A DNA stretch of 64,000 nt from Dawidia soli (lineage in GTDB: Bacteria > Bacteroidota > Bacteroidia > Cytophagales > Cyclobacteriaceae): the NCBI RefSeq assembly GCF_018598185.1, contig NZ_JAHESC010000007.1, positions 62,001 to 126,000 on the forward strand. Reading direction: 5' to 3'. The notes beneath the pieces are model-generated. The model was not told the DNA's origin, made no database searches, and saw nothing but the letters and a program-made list of their open reading frames with translations. Of this stretch, positions 52,525 through 61,431 are shown piece after piece (positions within the stretch are counted from its first letter, which is position 1; each line of letters opens with the position of its first letter). The position numbers were made by a program, and so were the translations under genes.

Positions 52525-52727
52525 AGTGTGCCGGGCCGAAAAAATCCTGCCGGGGAACGGCAGAGCGGCTGGAGAACCAAATGGCGATATAATTGGACAG
52601 ACGGGTGCAAAGCGCCGTAACAGGCCTGCCGCAGCGTAGGATCATTTCCTCCGTACGAGGAACCGCTTCGGTGGCGTATTTTTTTACCTACCGCACAATG
52701 AAGGTTCAGTTAAAACCATACAGCATC

Positions 52728-52925
52728 ATGAAAACAACAACAAGAGATAACGATGAGACTTCGGCAAACCATCCGGGAGTATCCGCCGAAGGACAGAAGA
52801 AGCCGGCGCAGGACCGTGCATCCAAAGAATTTGAAAAGGGCACCAGCAAGGCACAGCCGAATAAAAAGCCCGCCGGAAAACGCCTCGGAGACGAGTCTGA
52901 GATCGATGACGAGACAACTATATAG
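52728..52925 (+). CDS. small hydrophilic, disordered protein
   Basis: The product is 65 residues from ATG 52728 (MKTTTRDNDETSANHPG). It is rich in Lys, Glu, Pro and Gly, with no hydrophobic core, ending KRLGDESEIDDETTI. An in-frame ATG at 52698 is an alternative. Short charged proteins like this are frequent in Bacteroidota and are usually unassigned. A strong terminator follows 7 bp later, which supports a real transcript. Confidence 0.55.
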   Translation: MKTTTRDNDETSANHPGVSAEGQKKPAQDRASKEFEKGTSKAQPNKKPAGKRLGDESEIDDETTI

Positions 52926-52932
52926 CAGTAAA

Positions 52933-52962
52933 AAAGCTTGCAGACCGGAATCTGCAAGCTTT
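52933..52962. terminator. bidirectional terminator
   Basis: A perfect 12-bp stem AAAGCTTGCAGA/TCTGCAAGCTTT with a 6-nt loop. On the minus strand a run of T follows, so it serves the TonB-receptor gene that stops at 52989 as well as the small plus-strand gene. Confidence 0.88.
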
Positions 52963-52988
52963 GATAGGATGACGGCCGACGCGTTCGC

Positions 52989-55388
52989 TCAGAAGCTGTA
53001 CGCTATGCTGCACCGCACGTTCCGCGGCGCTTCCGCCTGGTAGCTGTAAACAGGCGACGGCGTTTCGCCATCCGCTTGTGTTACCCAATTTTCGTACGAG
53101 CCACTGTACAGGTACGCATCGAGCACGTTGAATACATTGACCGTAAACTTCAGGCGATCTTTCTCCCACGACAGGCCGGCGTCCAGTTTGTAGTAGTCCT
53201 CCAGATTCTTGCTGGGATCGGGCGCTGCGGTATAGTAGGTGGCGCGGTCGCCGAGGAATGTATAACCCACCGATGCGCCGAATCCCCTCAACGCACCGCC
53301 TTGTAGTTTGTAGGTCAGCCAGGTATTAAATGTTTGTTTGGCAAAGCCGGGCACCACGTCACCCTTCTCGGTAAAACCGGGCGTGCCCTTCGTTACCTTA
53401 GAGTTCATGTACGAATAATTAAAGATCGCATTCAATCCCCTCACAACAGTACCACGCAGGTCGAATTCAATACCCTGGGCGCGCTTCTGCCCAATGCCGA
53501 TCATATCGTTTCGATCGGACGTCAGCGTGTTGGCCGTGAGCTCGTCGTTCTTCAGGATGCTGAATGCCGACAAGGTTGTAGACCAGCCGCCACCCCAGTT
53601 CTTCTTGAAGCCAATCTCCCGGTTGTCACCCGTGATGGGCTTCACCTCGTCGCCCGGAACGCCCAGCGGGTTTTGCGGCAGGAATGCCTGATCGTACAGC
53701 GCATAGCCGGAGAGTGTCGGCGTGAGGGTCACGCTCAGGCCTAGGCGCGGCGTAACATGTTCGGATGTCTGCGGGGCACCGCCGTAGGTCACAATCGAAA
53801 TGTCGGTATAACGAAGTGCCAGCGTAAGCCTGATCTTGTTGTCAAGGAAGCCCAGCTCGTCTTGCAGGTAGGCGCTGGTATAGCGTGTGTCGTATAGTCC
53901 GCCCGTGATCTGCGCGCGCTCCTCCAGGGGCGTTTCGCGATCGAATTTCGGATAGCCTGCTCGCGGTACACCCAAGTCGGGATTGACAGGATCGAACGGA
54001 TGCGTCAGCGAGTCGAGGTTGTGGCCCTGGCTCCAGTCGGCCATATAGGCTTTGCGGCCGATGTCGATGCCACCCAATACACGGTGCCGGATCTTGCCGG
54101 TGGTAACGTCGCCGTTCACAAAGATCTGCCCGAGCGACATCTTGCTGTTGGCGTCCCAGATGCCTACGGTACGGATATAGGTGCCATCGTCGTTAAAGAT
54201 CGTCGGCCACATAGACGAGCCTTCCATGTTGTAAATAAACCGCGCTGCCTGGGCGGTGAGCTTCCAGCTGTCGGCCAGCTGGTGCTGCAGGTTCAGGTAT
54301 ACCGCGTGGTCGTTGATGACCGTCCCGGGCAGACCCGCCGGCAGGCTCGTAGCGTCGCGGTCGAATTCGGCATACCTGTTCTTGGCAAAGAGATAGAACG
54401 AGCCTACATCGCTCATATTGGCGCGCTGGTAATCGTACTCGAGCGTAAGCTTGGTCTTCTCGTCTACCTGGTAGGAGATCACCGGGGCCACGACATACCG
54501 GTCGTTGTATTCGTTGGGTCGAAAAGAGTTTTTGTTTTGCGCGGCCAGGTTGAGACGGTATAGCAGCTTTCCGCTCGACTCCAGCTTGCCGTCCAGGTCC
54601 AGCGTCGTGCGGAACAGGCCCCAGCTGCCCATCGTTACCGCGGCCTCGCCCTTGGTCTGGCCGGTAGGCTTTTTGGTCACGACGTTAAAGAGACCGGCCG
54701 GGTCGCCGCTGGCCAGCATAAAGCCCGCCGGACCTTTTACAAACTCCACATGATCGACAAAGGCCATATCTTCCGTCAGCGGGCCCCAGTACGAGTTTAC
54801 AATATTGAACCCGTTGCGGAAAGCCTGCAGCTGCGAGCCGCGGGCGCTCAGGTTGGCATACATGTCGCCCCAGTGCTCGGAACGTACCACGCCGCTCACG
54901 TTGCGGATTAAACCGTCGCTCATGCTGATGATCTGTTGATCTTTTAACACCTCGCCGGTCACGACCTGGATATTCTGCGGAGTCTCCAGCAACGAAGAGC
55001 TTAAGCGCAGCGACGAAGACGTACGGTCGGCCTTATACGAGTCGCGCGTGCCCGAGATCACGACTTCCTGCAATTCCGAGGAGTTTTCTTTCAACGAGAA
55101 ATTTACTTCGTTGTTCTGCCCCGCGGTGATCTCGATGACCTGCTGCTGGGTTTCCAGGCCGATAAAAGAAACGACCAGGGTATATGATCCCGGGGCAAGG
55201 TTGCCGATCTTGAAACGGCCGCGGCTATCCGCCACCGTGCCCTTTGACGTACCCTCGAGCAGCACGTTCACGAACTCCGCTGGCGAGCCATCAGAAGTTT
55301 TAACCGTACCACTTACCGAGCCGGTGGTCTGTGCAAACAGCACCGTACCACTCAGCAATATCAGAAGACTAAGCGCTAAACTTTTCAT
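52989..55388 (-). CDS. TonB-dependent siderophore receptor
   Basis: The product is 799 residues with signal peptide (LALSLLILLSGTVLFAQ). An N-terminal CarboxypepD_reg-like domain (about 22-105, GSVSGTVKTSDGSPAEFVNV) is followed by a plug with siderophore-receptor features (LLETPQNIQVVTGEVLKDQQ, SARGSQLQAFRNGFN, VEFVKGPAGFMLASGDPAGL) and a barrel ending RNVRCSIAYSF. The plug motifs match the FhuE/FpvA-type siderophore receptors. No siderophore synthesis genes are near, so it probably scavenges foreign ferric chelates. A tandem repeat lies about 100 bp upstream of its start. Confidence 0.92.
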   Translation of the reverse strand: MKSLALSLLILLSGTVLFAQTTGSVSGTVKTSDGSPAEFVNVLLEGTSKGTVADSRGRFKIGNLAPGSYTLVVSFIGLETQQQVIEITAGQNNEVNFSLKENSSELQEVVISGTRDSYKADRTSSSLRLSSSLLETPQNIQVVTGEVLKDQQIISMSDGLIRNVSGVVRSEHWGDMYANLSARGSQLQAFRNGFNIVNSYWGPLTEDMAFVDHVEFVKGPAGFMLASGDPAGLFNVVTKKPTGQTKGEAAVTMGSWGLFRTTLDLDGKLESSGKLLYRLNLAAQNKNSFRPNEYNDRYVVAPVISYQVDEKTKLTLEYDYQRANMSDVGSFYLFAKNRYAEFDRDATSLPAGLPGTVINDHAVYLNLQHQLADSWKLTAQAARFIYNMEGSSMWPTIFNDDGTYIRTVGIWDANSKMSLGQIFVNGDVTTGKIRHRVLGGIDIGRKAYMADWSQGHNLDSLTHPFDPVNPDLGVPRAGYPKFDRETPLEERAQITGGLYDTRYTSAYLQDELGFLDNKIRLTLALRYTDISIVTYGGAPQTSEHVTPRLGLSVTLTPTLSGYALYDQAFLPQNPLGVPGDEVKPITGDNREIGFKKNWGGGWSTTLSAFSILKNDELTANTLTSDRNDMIGIGQKRAQGIEFDLRGTVVRGLNAIFNYSYMNSKVTKGTPGFTEKGDVVPGFAKQTFNTWLTYKLQGGALRGFGASVGYTFLGDRATYYTAAPDPSKNLEDYYKLDAGLSWEKDRLKFTVNVFNVLDAYLYSGSYENWVTQADGETPSPVYSYQAEAPRNVRCSIAYSF

Positions 55389-55483
55389 GGTAATGATGTG
55401 TACTTGTGTAGGTTGGTTTCTGCGCGCAAGTATGCAACACCCACATAGGAATTACAACTCCTATTTAGAATAATTCTATACAA

Positions 55484-55541
55484 TACCCGGCCCAGGTCTA
55501 CACACTACCCGGCGCGGGTCTACACACTACCCTGTAGAGGT
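55484..55541. repeat. 22-bp tandem repeat, about 2.6 copies
   Basis: Unit TACCCGGCCCAGGTCTACAC plus AC (55484-55505) is repeated with two differences at 55506-55527, with a partial third copy to 55541. It lies between the receptor start and the end of the permease gene. It could contain binding sites for a regulator of the receptor. Confidence 0.7.
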
Positions 55542-55585
55542 TAGAGCTATACTTCGCAAAAGCGAGGGGAAACCAGGGAGATATG

Positions 55586-58189
55586 TTATTCCATCTTTAA
55601 CCCCTCTACCGCACGTAAGTGTAATACACGTCTGATCTGCGTGGCGATGACCGCCAGCACCAGACAGGTTAGGATGACCAGGGCTATAATAGTGCCGGAG
55701 TAGTCCAGGGGCATGGGGTAAGCAAAAAGCATATCCAGGTAAGCCCGTGAGAAGAAATAGCTCAGCGGGGCGCCCAGCAGTAGCGACACCGTCATCAACA
55801 CGGCATATTGACGCAACATCCCCATCGCTATATTCTCCACGCCGGCGCCCAGCATCTTGCGGATACTGAATTCCTTGATCCGTCCCGATACATTCAGCGT
55901 CACCAGGCCGTACAATCCCAGGCAAGCCAGCAAGACAGCGATGGAAGCTATGACCTTGTTGAAAGTCTCCGAACGATTCACACTGTTAAAGTAAGTTCCC
56001 CAGGCATCGGACTGATAGCCTCCCTGGAACGGGATCTCCGGGTAGAGCCGGGCCCATTGCCGTTGCAACGCCTCGTATGTTCGCGCTTCCGCGCCGCTTT
56101 CAACACGCAACGACAAATAGCGATAGTCTTCCCGCGTAGCCAGCGTAAAGACCATGGGCTGGATCTTCCGGAAGAAATCCCAATGATGAAAGTCCTGTAC
56201 CACGCCGATGATCTCATAAGGAGAACCGTTCACGTCGAACCGATGTCCGAGCGGTTGTTTCAAATTCAGCTCATGCACCAGCCGCTCGTTTACCACCAGC
56301 GCGCGACGGTCGTTTTCGGAATCTTCCCGAAAGCCACGCCCGGCGATCAATCGCAATCCCATCGTTTCAAAGTAGTGGGCATCGACCGCCAACCGGCCCG
56401 CCTCGTGGGAGTGGTTCGAAGATTGGCGCAGCAGTACCGGAGAGACCGTTTTTCCGAGGTGGTCGGTCGATCCCGACGACACGACGATACCCGGCTGCTG
56501 TTTCATCGCGGCGTGCAAACGGTCGAACGCCGCGGCGTCGGGAACACTGGCGTATACTACATGCTTCTGATCGTACCCCCAGCTTCGGTAATTCTGAAAG
56601 GCATTGTTCTGCGTAAACACAACGCCGGCGGTAATGGTGATACATGCCAGGATGAGCTGCACGCAAAGGAACACCCGCGTGAACGGATTGTGCTTGCCAA
56701 ACTGTAACGAGCCACGGAAGATCTTGACCGCATCGAAGTTTGAGATATAGAGTGCCGGATAAAGCCCGGAAACCAGGGCCGTAAACAACAGCAGGGCTGC
56801 CAGGAATACCCAAAGATCACCGTGTACCAACGGCAGCTCGAGCGGCCAACCCGTAAACTGTACGAACCAGGGCAGGAATGCAAAATAACAAAGGACAATA
56901 CCGATGCCCGCCGCAAAGGATGTGACCACGACATTTTCTGAAAGGAACTGCAGGATCACCTTGCGTCGGTTGGCACCGATCACTTTTCGGACACCGATCT
57001 CTTTCAAACGTTTCGACGCCGACACAATGGCGATATTGATATAGTTGAAACACGCCAGGGCAATCATAAAGATGGCAATGATGGGCATACCCATACGCCC
57101 CTCGGCATTGAAGTCATGCACGATAGCATCCCGCAGGTGGGAAGCCCTTTCATGCAACGAGGTGAGTGGTTCAAACGCAAAGGCAGCCAGGGGCCGGTCG
57201 GGCAGGGCTTCGTTTTGTAATGTTTGGTAGGGTTTCAGTTGCTGTTCGATCGTCCGCAGCCCGGCAGGATTCTCCACCTGTATAAAGGTAGCCGGCAGGA
57301 ACGCACGCCAGTCGTCCATGTCATAGGCGCCGTCGGCGACGTTGATGTTGTCGAAGTGAACCAGGAAGTCAAAGTCGAGGTCGTGCGCCTTGGGGAATGC
57401 CGCTGCCACACCCGCTACCGTAAAAGCCTTCTTGGTCGAGTCGTTGAAGATCACCAGTACGTCCCGGCCCACGGGATTGTCTTCACCAAAATACTTCACT
57501 GCCATGTCTTCGCTCAGCACCATGTTGTTCAGATCAGCCAGCGCTTCGGGCGAACCCCACTTAAGCGGGAACGTAAACATATCGAAGAAAGAAGGATCGA
57601 CGTACCGGATGTGCTCATGATATACATCATCTTCGTGTTTGACCACCACGCGGCCCTCTTCGATGCGGCAGACATTTTTAACCTGAACGAAATCCTCCCG
57701 GAGCCTTTCTCCCAGGGGCCGCGGCGCAAGACCATACTGTTGCGTTTCGCCGTCGTGCTCGGCTAAAATAGTCACCAGGTATACCGATTTTTTATGGACA
57801 TGGAACTGGTCGATGCTCCGGTCGTATAGCATGAAAGCATATACGATCAGGCAAATACCGATGGCAACGGATAACCCGAACACATTGATGAACGCCGTCA
57901 GCGGATTTCGCAGCAGGCCCCGCAGGGAGGTTTTGAAATAATTTCTGTACATAGGGAAGGAGGGTAGGGTGAATGAATGTCCAAGCTTCTTTAACAGCAC
58001 AGGCCGCAGAAGCTTAAGCGCTTCGACGGTATAGATCCTTTTTGCCTTACGCACGGTCCATCGTGCAACATTGTCATAAAAGAGCTCCTCCATGTCGCCT
58101 TCAATTTCTTCGAGATATTCCTTTTTGATAAAAAAGCGAAGGATGGCAAGGGGCCACCGGGGAGGACGCAGGGAATGGCGAGCGCTCAT
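55586..58189 (-). CDS. FtsX-like ABC transporter permease (MacB type) with permease prefix domain
   Basis: The product is 867 residues. A cytoplasmic prefix (about 1-85, LRFFIKKEYLEEIEGDMEEL) precedes two repeats, each with a membrane helix, a large periplasmic MacB-like domain and FtsX-type helix triplets (ASKRLKEIGVRKVIGANRRK in the first, SGRIKEFSIRKMLGAGVENI in the second). These permeases act with separate ATPases in mechanotransmission or lipid/antibiotic export. No ATPase gene is adjacent. It overlaps the PadR gene by 4 bp, the typical pairing in Bacteroidota. Confidence 0.92.
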   Translation of the reverse strand: MSARHSLRPPRWPLAILRFFIKKEYLEEIEGDMEELFYDNVARWTVRKAKRIYTVEALKLLRPVLLKKLGHSFTLPSFPMYRNYFKTSLRGLLRNPLTAFINVFGLSVAIGICLIVYAFMLYDRSIDQFHVHKKSVYLVTILAEHDGETQQYGLAPRPLGERLREDFVQVKNVCRIEEGRVVVKHEDDVYHEHIRYVDPSFFDMFTFPLKWGSPEALADLNNMVLSEDMAVKYFGEDNPVGRDVLVIFNDSTKKAFTVAGVAAAFPKAHDLDFDFLVHFDNINVADGAYDMDDWRAFLPATFIQVENPAGLRTIEQQLKPYQTLQNEALPDRPLAAFAFEPLTSLHERASHLRDAIVHDFNAEGRMGMPIIAIFMIALACFNYINIAIVSASKRLKEIGVRKVIGANRRKVILQFLSENVVVTSFAAGIGIVLCYFAFLPWFVQFTGWPLELPLVHGDLWVFLAALLLFTALVSGLYPALYISNFDAVKIFRGSLQFGKHNPFTRVFLCVQLILACITITAGVVFTQNNAFQNYRSWGYDQKHVVYASVPDAAAFDRLHAAMKQQPGIVVSSGSTDHLGKTVSPVLLRQSSNHSHEAGRLAVDAHYFETMGLRLIAGRGFREDSENDRRALVVNERLVHELNLKQPLGHRFDVNGSPYEIIGVVQDFHHWDFFRKIQPMVFTLATREDYRYLSLRVESGAEARTYEALQRQWARLYPEIPFQGGYQSDAWGTYFNSVNRSETFNKVIASIAVLLACLGLYGLVTLNVSGRIKEFSIRKMLGAGVENIAMGMLRQYAVLMTVSLLLGAPLSYFFSRAYLDMLFAYPMPLDYSGTIIALVILTCLVLAVIATQIRRVLHLRAVEGLKME

Positions 58190-58524
58190 ATCGTTTTCAG
58201 GCCGCCGGCCAGTTTAGGTATAGACTTCCAGAGATCGGCGCGAATGGCCTTTAATTCGGCCAGGGTGCGATGCGCCAGGCTGGTGATCTCGTAAATTCTC
58301 TTTCGTTTGCCCCCGCGTTGCGGGGTGGCCTCTCCGAACTCGGAGTTGAGAAAGCCCTTTTCTTCCAGGCGCTTTAATGCCGATTGTATAGAGCCCATGC
58401 TCAGGTCTTCATTCAGCCGTTCCTCCAGCTCTTGCTTGATCTTCAAGCCGTACGCGTCCCCCTGCAGCGCGGCTACCGTTAACAATACGAGCTCTTCAAA
58501 TTCACCGAGTTTGGTCTTCTTCAT
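58186..58524 (-). CDS. PadR-family transcriptional repressor
   Basis: The product is 112 residues with the PadR winged helix: LGEFEELVLLTVAALQGDAY, then MGSIQSALKRLEEKGFLNSE, then GGKRKRIYEITSLAHRTLAE. It should control its own operon with the FtsX-type permease and respond to envelope stress or a drug. Repeated TTGCA sites lie upstream. Confidence 0.92.
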   Translation of the reverse strand: MKKTKLGEFEELVLLTVAALQGDAYGLKIKQELEERLNEDLSMGSIQSALKRLEEKGFLNSEFGEATPQRGGKRKRIYEITSLAHRTLAELKAIRADLWKSIPKLAGGLKTI

Positions 58525-58569
58525 GGCAATGATCGATGTGACAAAGTAAATATAGGATATTAATCGTAA

Positions 58570-58614
58570 TTGCAGTTAATATGGTTGCATATTATCTGTA
58601 TTTGCAGTAAATAT
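58570..58614. promoter_or_regulatory. repeated TTGCAGT(T/A)AATAT sites upstream of padR
   Basis: TTGCAGTTAATAT (58570-58582) and TTGCAGTAAATAT (58602-58614) are near-identical direct repeats 32 bp apart, three helical turns. A partial TTGCATATTAT lies between them at 58585. The AT-rich block is the only distinctive sequence between padR and the sigma-54 activator gene (58525-58840). Confidence 0.5.
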
Positions 58615-58840
58615 TAATTTGCCGGCTGCGCAGTAGCAATCTGCGTAACCCCATTGATGTAATGGGATATCTTTACTAAATTTATAGGGAATAGCTCAGG
58701 ACGCCAGCTTTCAAGACTTTGTTGACAAGGCCTTTGCCGGATGGGCTGAGGTGGGAGCGTTGATAGTCGTTAAAACATCTGCGTCGATATTTATTGGGGA
58801 ATCATTTGGAATGCATGACATCAAAAGAGTTTGAGATCGG

Positions 58841-61399
58841 ATGCAGTGGGATATTTTACATTCAATTAATAAGGAGATCGTTCCGATACGCAGCAAGGAG
58901 GAAATGCTGCTTTTTATTAGCAGCACGCTAAAAAAATATATCGTGTTTGAGAGTGGATTCATCCTGCGACATAACCAACAGACCGGGCATTATTGGTCCT
59001 ACATCTTTCAAAAAACTGAAGAGCAACACATCGCCGGGTTCCTGGCGGGCAGCTTCGCCGCGGTAGGAAACAGAGATGCCCGGCAACTGCTTGCCGAGGA
59101 CGATTCCGTGATCACAGGCACAGGGGGTAAAGATTTTATCGCCCTTAAGCTCCTGGAAGGGGATGTACTGATCGGATGGCTGGTCCTGCTTTTCGCCGAA
59201 AACCGCCCGGTGCTGCCGGAAACCTCCCGCCTGCTGCAAGAGATATCCTGCTCTGTGTCGATGACGACGGCAAACATCATTGCCCGGGAGGAGATAGGCC
59301 GGCGTGAGCAGGAAACTTCCTTGCTGCTGTCGCTCAGCAACGACCTGGCTGCCGTCAAAAACCGACAGGAATTGGTCAAGGTTGTCAATGGACAAATAAA
59401 GCAGTTGTTCCCGGTTGAAGAACTTGGCTTTTTTACAATAGAAGAAGGGGGAGAGGCCTACCGATTCTTTGTTATCGCGATTTGTGAAAAAATAACCGAT
59501 CACCCTGACCTGAAGAAAACATTGGCTGAAAAATTTGATGTACATGATCCTTTGTTCAACGAGATCATGCAGTCGAAAGGACCGGTGGTGTATGATGTAG
59601 CAGCGTTAGCGGCACGGTCCGGCATGCCGTATTATGTTACCTTCTGGCGGGATACAGGTATCGGCCAGATGGTCATATCGGCGCTTCGCGCGGGTGGGAC
59701 CGATATCGGGGCGGTATTGTTTATTGTCAAAAAGGGCGCCGCGTTTGATCTGGCCGGCACGTTGCTGCAGGGTGTTTGCTCCCAACTGGCGCTGGCCGTT
59801 TCCAATATCGTGGCCAACGAAACTGTTCGCGAACGGGAATTGGAGAAAGCCAAACTATTGGAATTCAGCAATGCCGTCGCGTCCGTGCGCGACAAAGAGG
59901 TCCTGGGCAAGATCCTCCGCGTACATTTAAAAGAACTATTTGATATAGACGACTATGTCATTCACGCACTGAGCAAAGACAAAAAAACACACCGGCCGGT
60001 GCTGTTCGATCCGGCGGCCGACTTTGCCGCGCATCCCGATTTCGCCAAGCTGATCGATACCGACACCGGCGTGCAGGATGGCATCTTCAATACCATCCTG
60101 GAAGCTGACGATATCGTCATCTTTGACGTGACCAAGTGGTTTACCTCTCCCGCGCCCCCGACCTACTCCCGCGCCGCGGAGTCGGTAGGGTTGCGGACCA
60201 TGGCCGGCGTAGCGATCAGGCTCGGACGTGAGAATATCGCCGTCATGAATTTCCGATGGAACGACAACCTCGCATTCTCCATTCCGCGGCCCTTATTTAA
60301 GGGCATTTGCTCGCAAATAGCAATCACGTTATCGAACTTAATGGCGAACGAAGAAGTAAACCGCCAGTTGACCGAAATCGGCCGATACCGTGAGCAGTTG
60401 GAAGAAGAGAAAATCTATTTGAAAGAAGAACTCTCTACCACGCAAAACTGGTCGGAGATCATCGGCGGCTCCGGCGCAATACAGCAGGTCTTCCGTCTGG
60501 TCTCGCAGGTGGGGCCCACCGACAGCACCGTGTTATTGCTCGGAGAGACCGGCACCGGAAAGGAGTTGATTGCCCGGGCGATCCACGCGGCATCGCCGCG
60601 CAAAAATAAGCTCATGGTCAAGATCAACTGCGCGGCCTTGCCGGCCGGACTGATCGAAAGCGAATTGTTCGGCCACGAACGCGGCAGCTTTACTGGCGCC
60701 GTCGAGCGCAGGATCGGCAAGTTTGAGCTGGCCGACAAGGGCACGTTATTTCTGGACGAGATCGGCGAAATGCCCGTGGAGTTACAGGTAAAGTTGTTAC
60801 GCGCACTCCAGGAAAAGGAGATCGAGCGACTCGGCGGCAAAGCCACGATCAAGGTCAACGTACGGGTTATTGCCGCCACGAACCGCAACCTGGAGAAAAT
60901 GATGGCGGAAGGAAAATTCCGCGCCGATCTCTATTATCGCCTGAACATATTCCCGATTCACCTGCCACCGCTCCGGGAGCGGAAGGAAGATATCGCCGCG
61001 CTGGCACTGCACTTTGTCAAACGTTTCTCCAGGAAGTCGGGAAAGCCGATCACCAGCCTGAGCGGAAAAGTGCTGGCGGAGATGAAAAAGTATAGCTGGC
61101 CCGGCAATATACGCGAATTGGAACATGTGGTGGAGCGCAGCGTGCTCTTAACGCTAGGGCAGACCATCAAGGATATCCATCTTTCATCGCCCGCCAATGT
61201 CGCAGACCCGCCGGTGGAAGCGGACTTTAAGATCCAGTCGATCTTTGATAATGAGAAGGAGTATATATTGAAAGTGCTGCAACGCGTCAACGGCAGAATT
61301 GCCGGCGAGGGGGGAGCGGCTGATCTGTTGGGTATCCCCCCGAGCACGCTGAGTTCGAGGATGAAAAAGCTGGGGATCAGGCGACAGTTTCAAGGATAG
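58841..61399 (+). CDS. GAF-domain sigma-54-dependent activator (NtrC/FhlA type)
   Basis: The product is 852 residues. Three GAF-like sensor domains fill about 1-520, separated by repeated ANIIAREE / SNIVANETVRERELEKAKLL / SNLMANEEVN linkers. The AAA+ sigma-54 activator domain (about 545-770) has Walker A LGETGTGKELIARAIH, GERGSFTGAVERRIGKFELA-type loop 1 (GSFTGA instead of GAFTGA), Walker B GTLFLDEIGEMP and the arginine finger region FRADLYYRLNIFPIHLP. A Fis-type helix-turn-helix closes the protein (ADLLGIPPSTLSSRMKKLGI). It should activate sigma-54 promoters in response to a small ligand. A sensor kinase gene follows after 32 bp. Confidence 0.93.
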   Translation: MQWDILHSINKEIVPIRSKEEMLLFISSTLKKYIVFESGFILRHNQQTGHYWSYIFQKTEEQHIAGFLAGSFAAVGNRDARQLLAEDDSVITGTGGKDFIALKLLEGDVLIGWLVLLFAENRPVLPETSRLLQEISCSVSMTTANIIAREEIGRREQETSLLLSLSNDLAAVKNRQELVKVVNGQIKQLFPVEELGFFTIEEGGEAYRFFVIAICEKITDHPDLKKTLAEKFDVHDPLFNEIMQSKGPVVYDVAALAARSGMPYYVTFWRDTGIGQMVISALRAGGTDIGAVLFIVKKGAAFDLAGTLLQGVCSQLALAVSNIVANETVRERELEKAKLLEFSNAVASVRDKEVLGKILRVHLKELFDIDDYVIHALSKDKKTHRPVLFDPAADFAAHPDFAKLIDTDTGVQDGIFNTILEADDIVIFDVTKWFTSPAPPTYSRAAESVGLRTMAGVAIRLGRENIAVMNFRWNDNLAFSIPRPLFKGICSQIAITLSNLMANEEVNRQLTEIGRYREQLEEEKIYLKEELSTTQNWSEIIGGSGAIQQVFRLVSQVGPTDSTVLLLGETGTGKELIARAIHAASPRKNKLMVKINCAALPAGLIESELFGHERGSFTGAVERRIGKFELADKGTLFLDEIGEMPVELQVKLLRALQEKEIERLGGKATIKVNVRVIAATNRNLEKMMAEGKFRADLYYRLNIFPIHLPPLRERKEDIAALALHFVKRFSRKSGKPITSLSGKVLAEMKKYSWPGNIRELEHVVERSVLLTLGQTIKDIHLSSPANVADPPVEADFKIQSIFDNEKEYILKVLQRVNGRIAGEGGAADLLGIPPSTLSSRMKKLGIRRQFQG

Positions 61400-61431
61400 C
61401 CAGTAAACTTATCTAACCTACCAATCTTACC

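Noticed and set aside
55484-55541. CRISPR-like repeats
   Set aside because: The copies are contiguous without spacers and only 2.6 units long; no cas genes are present.
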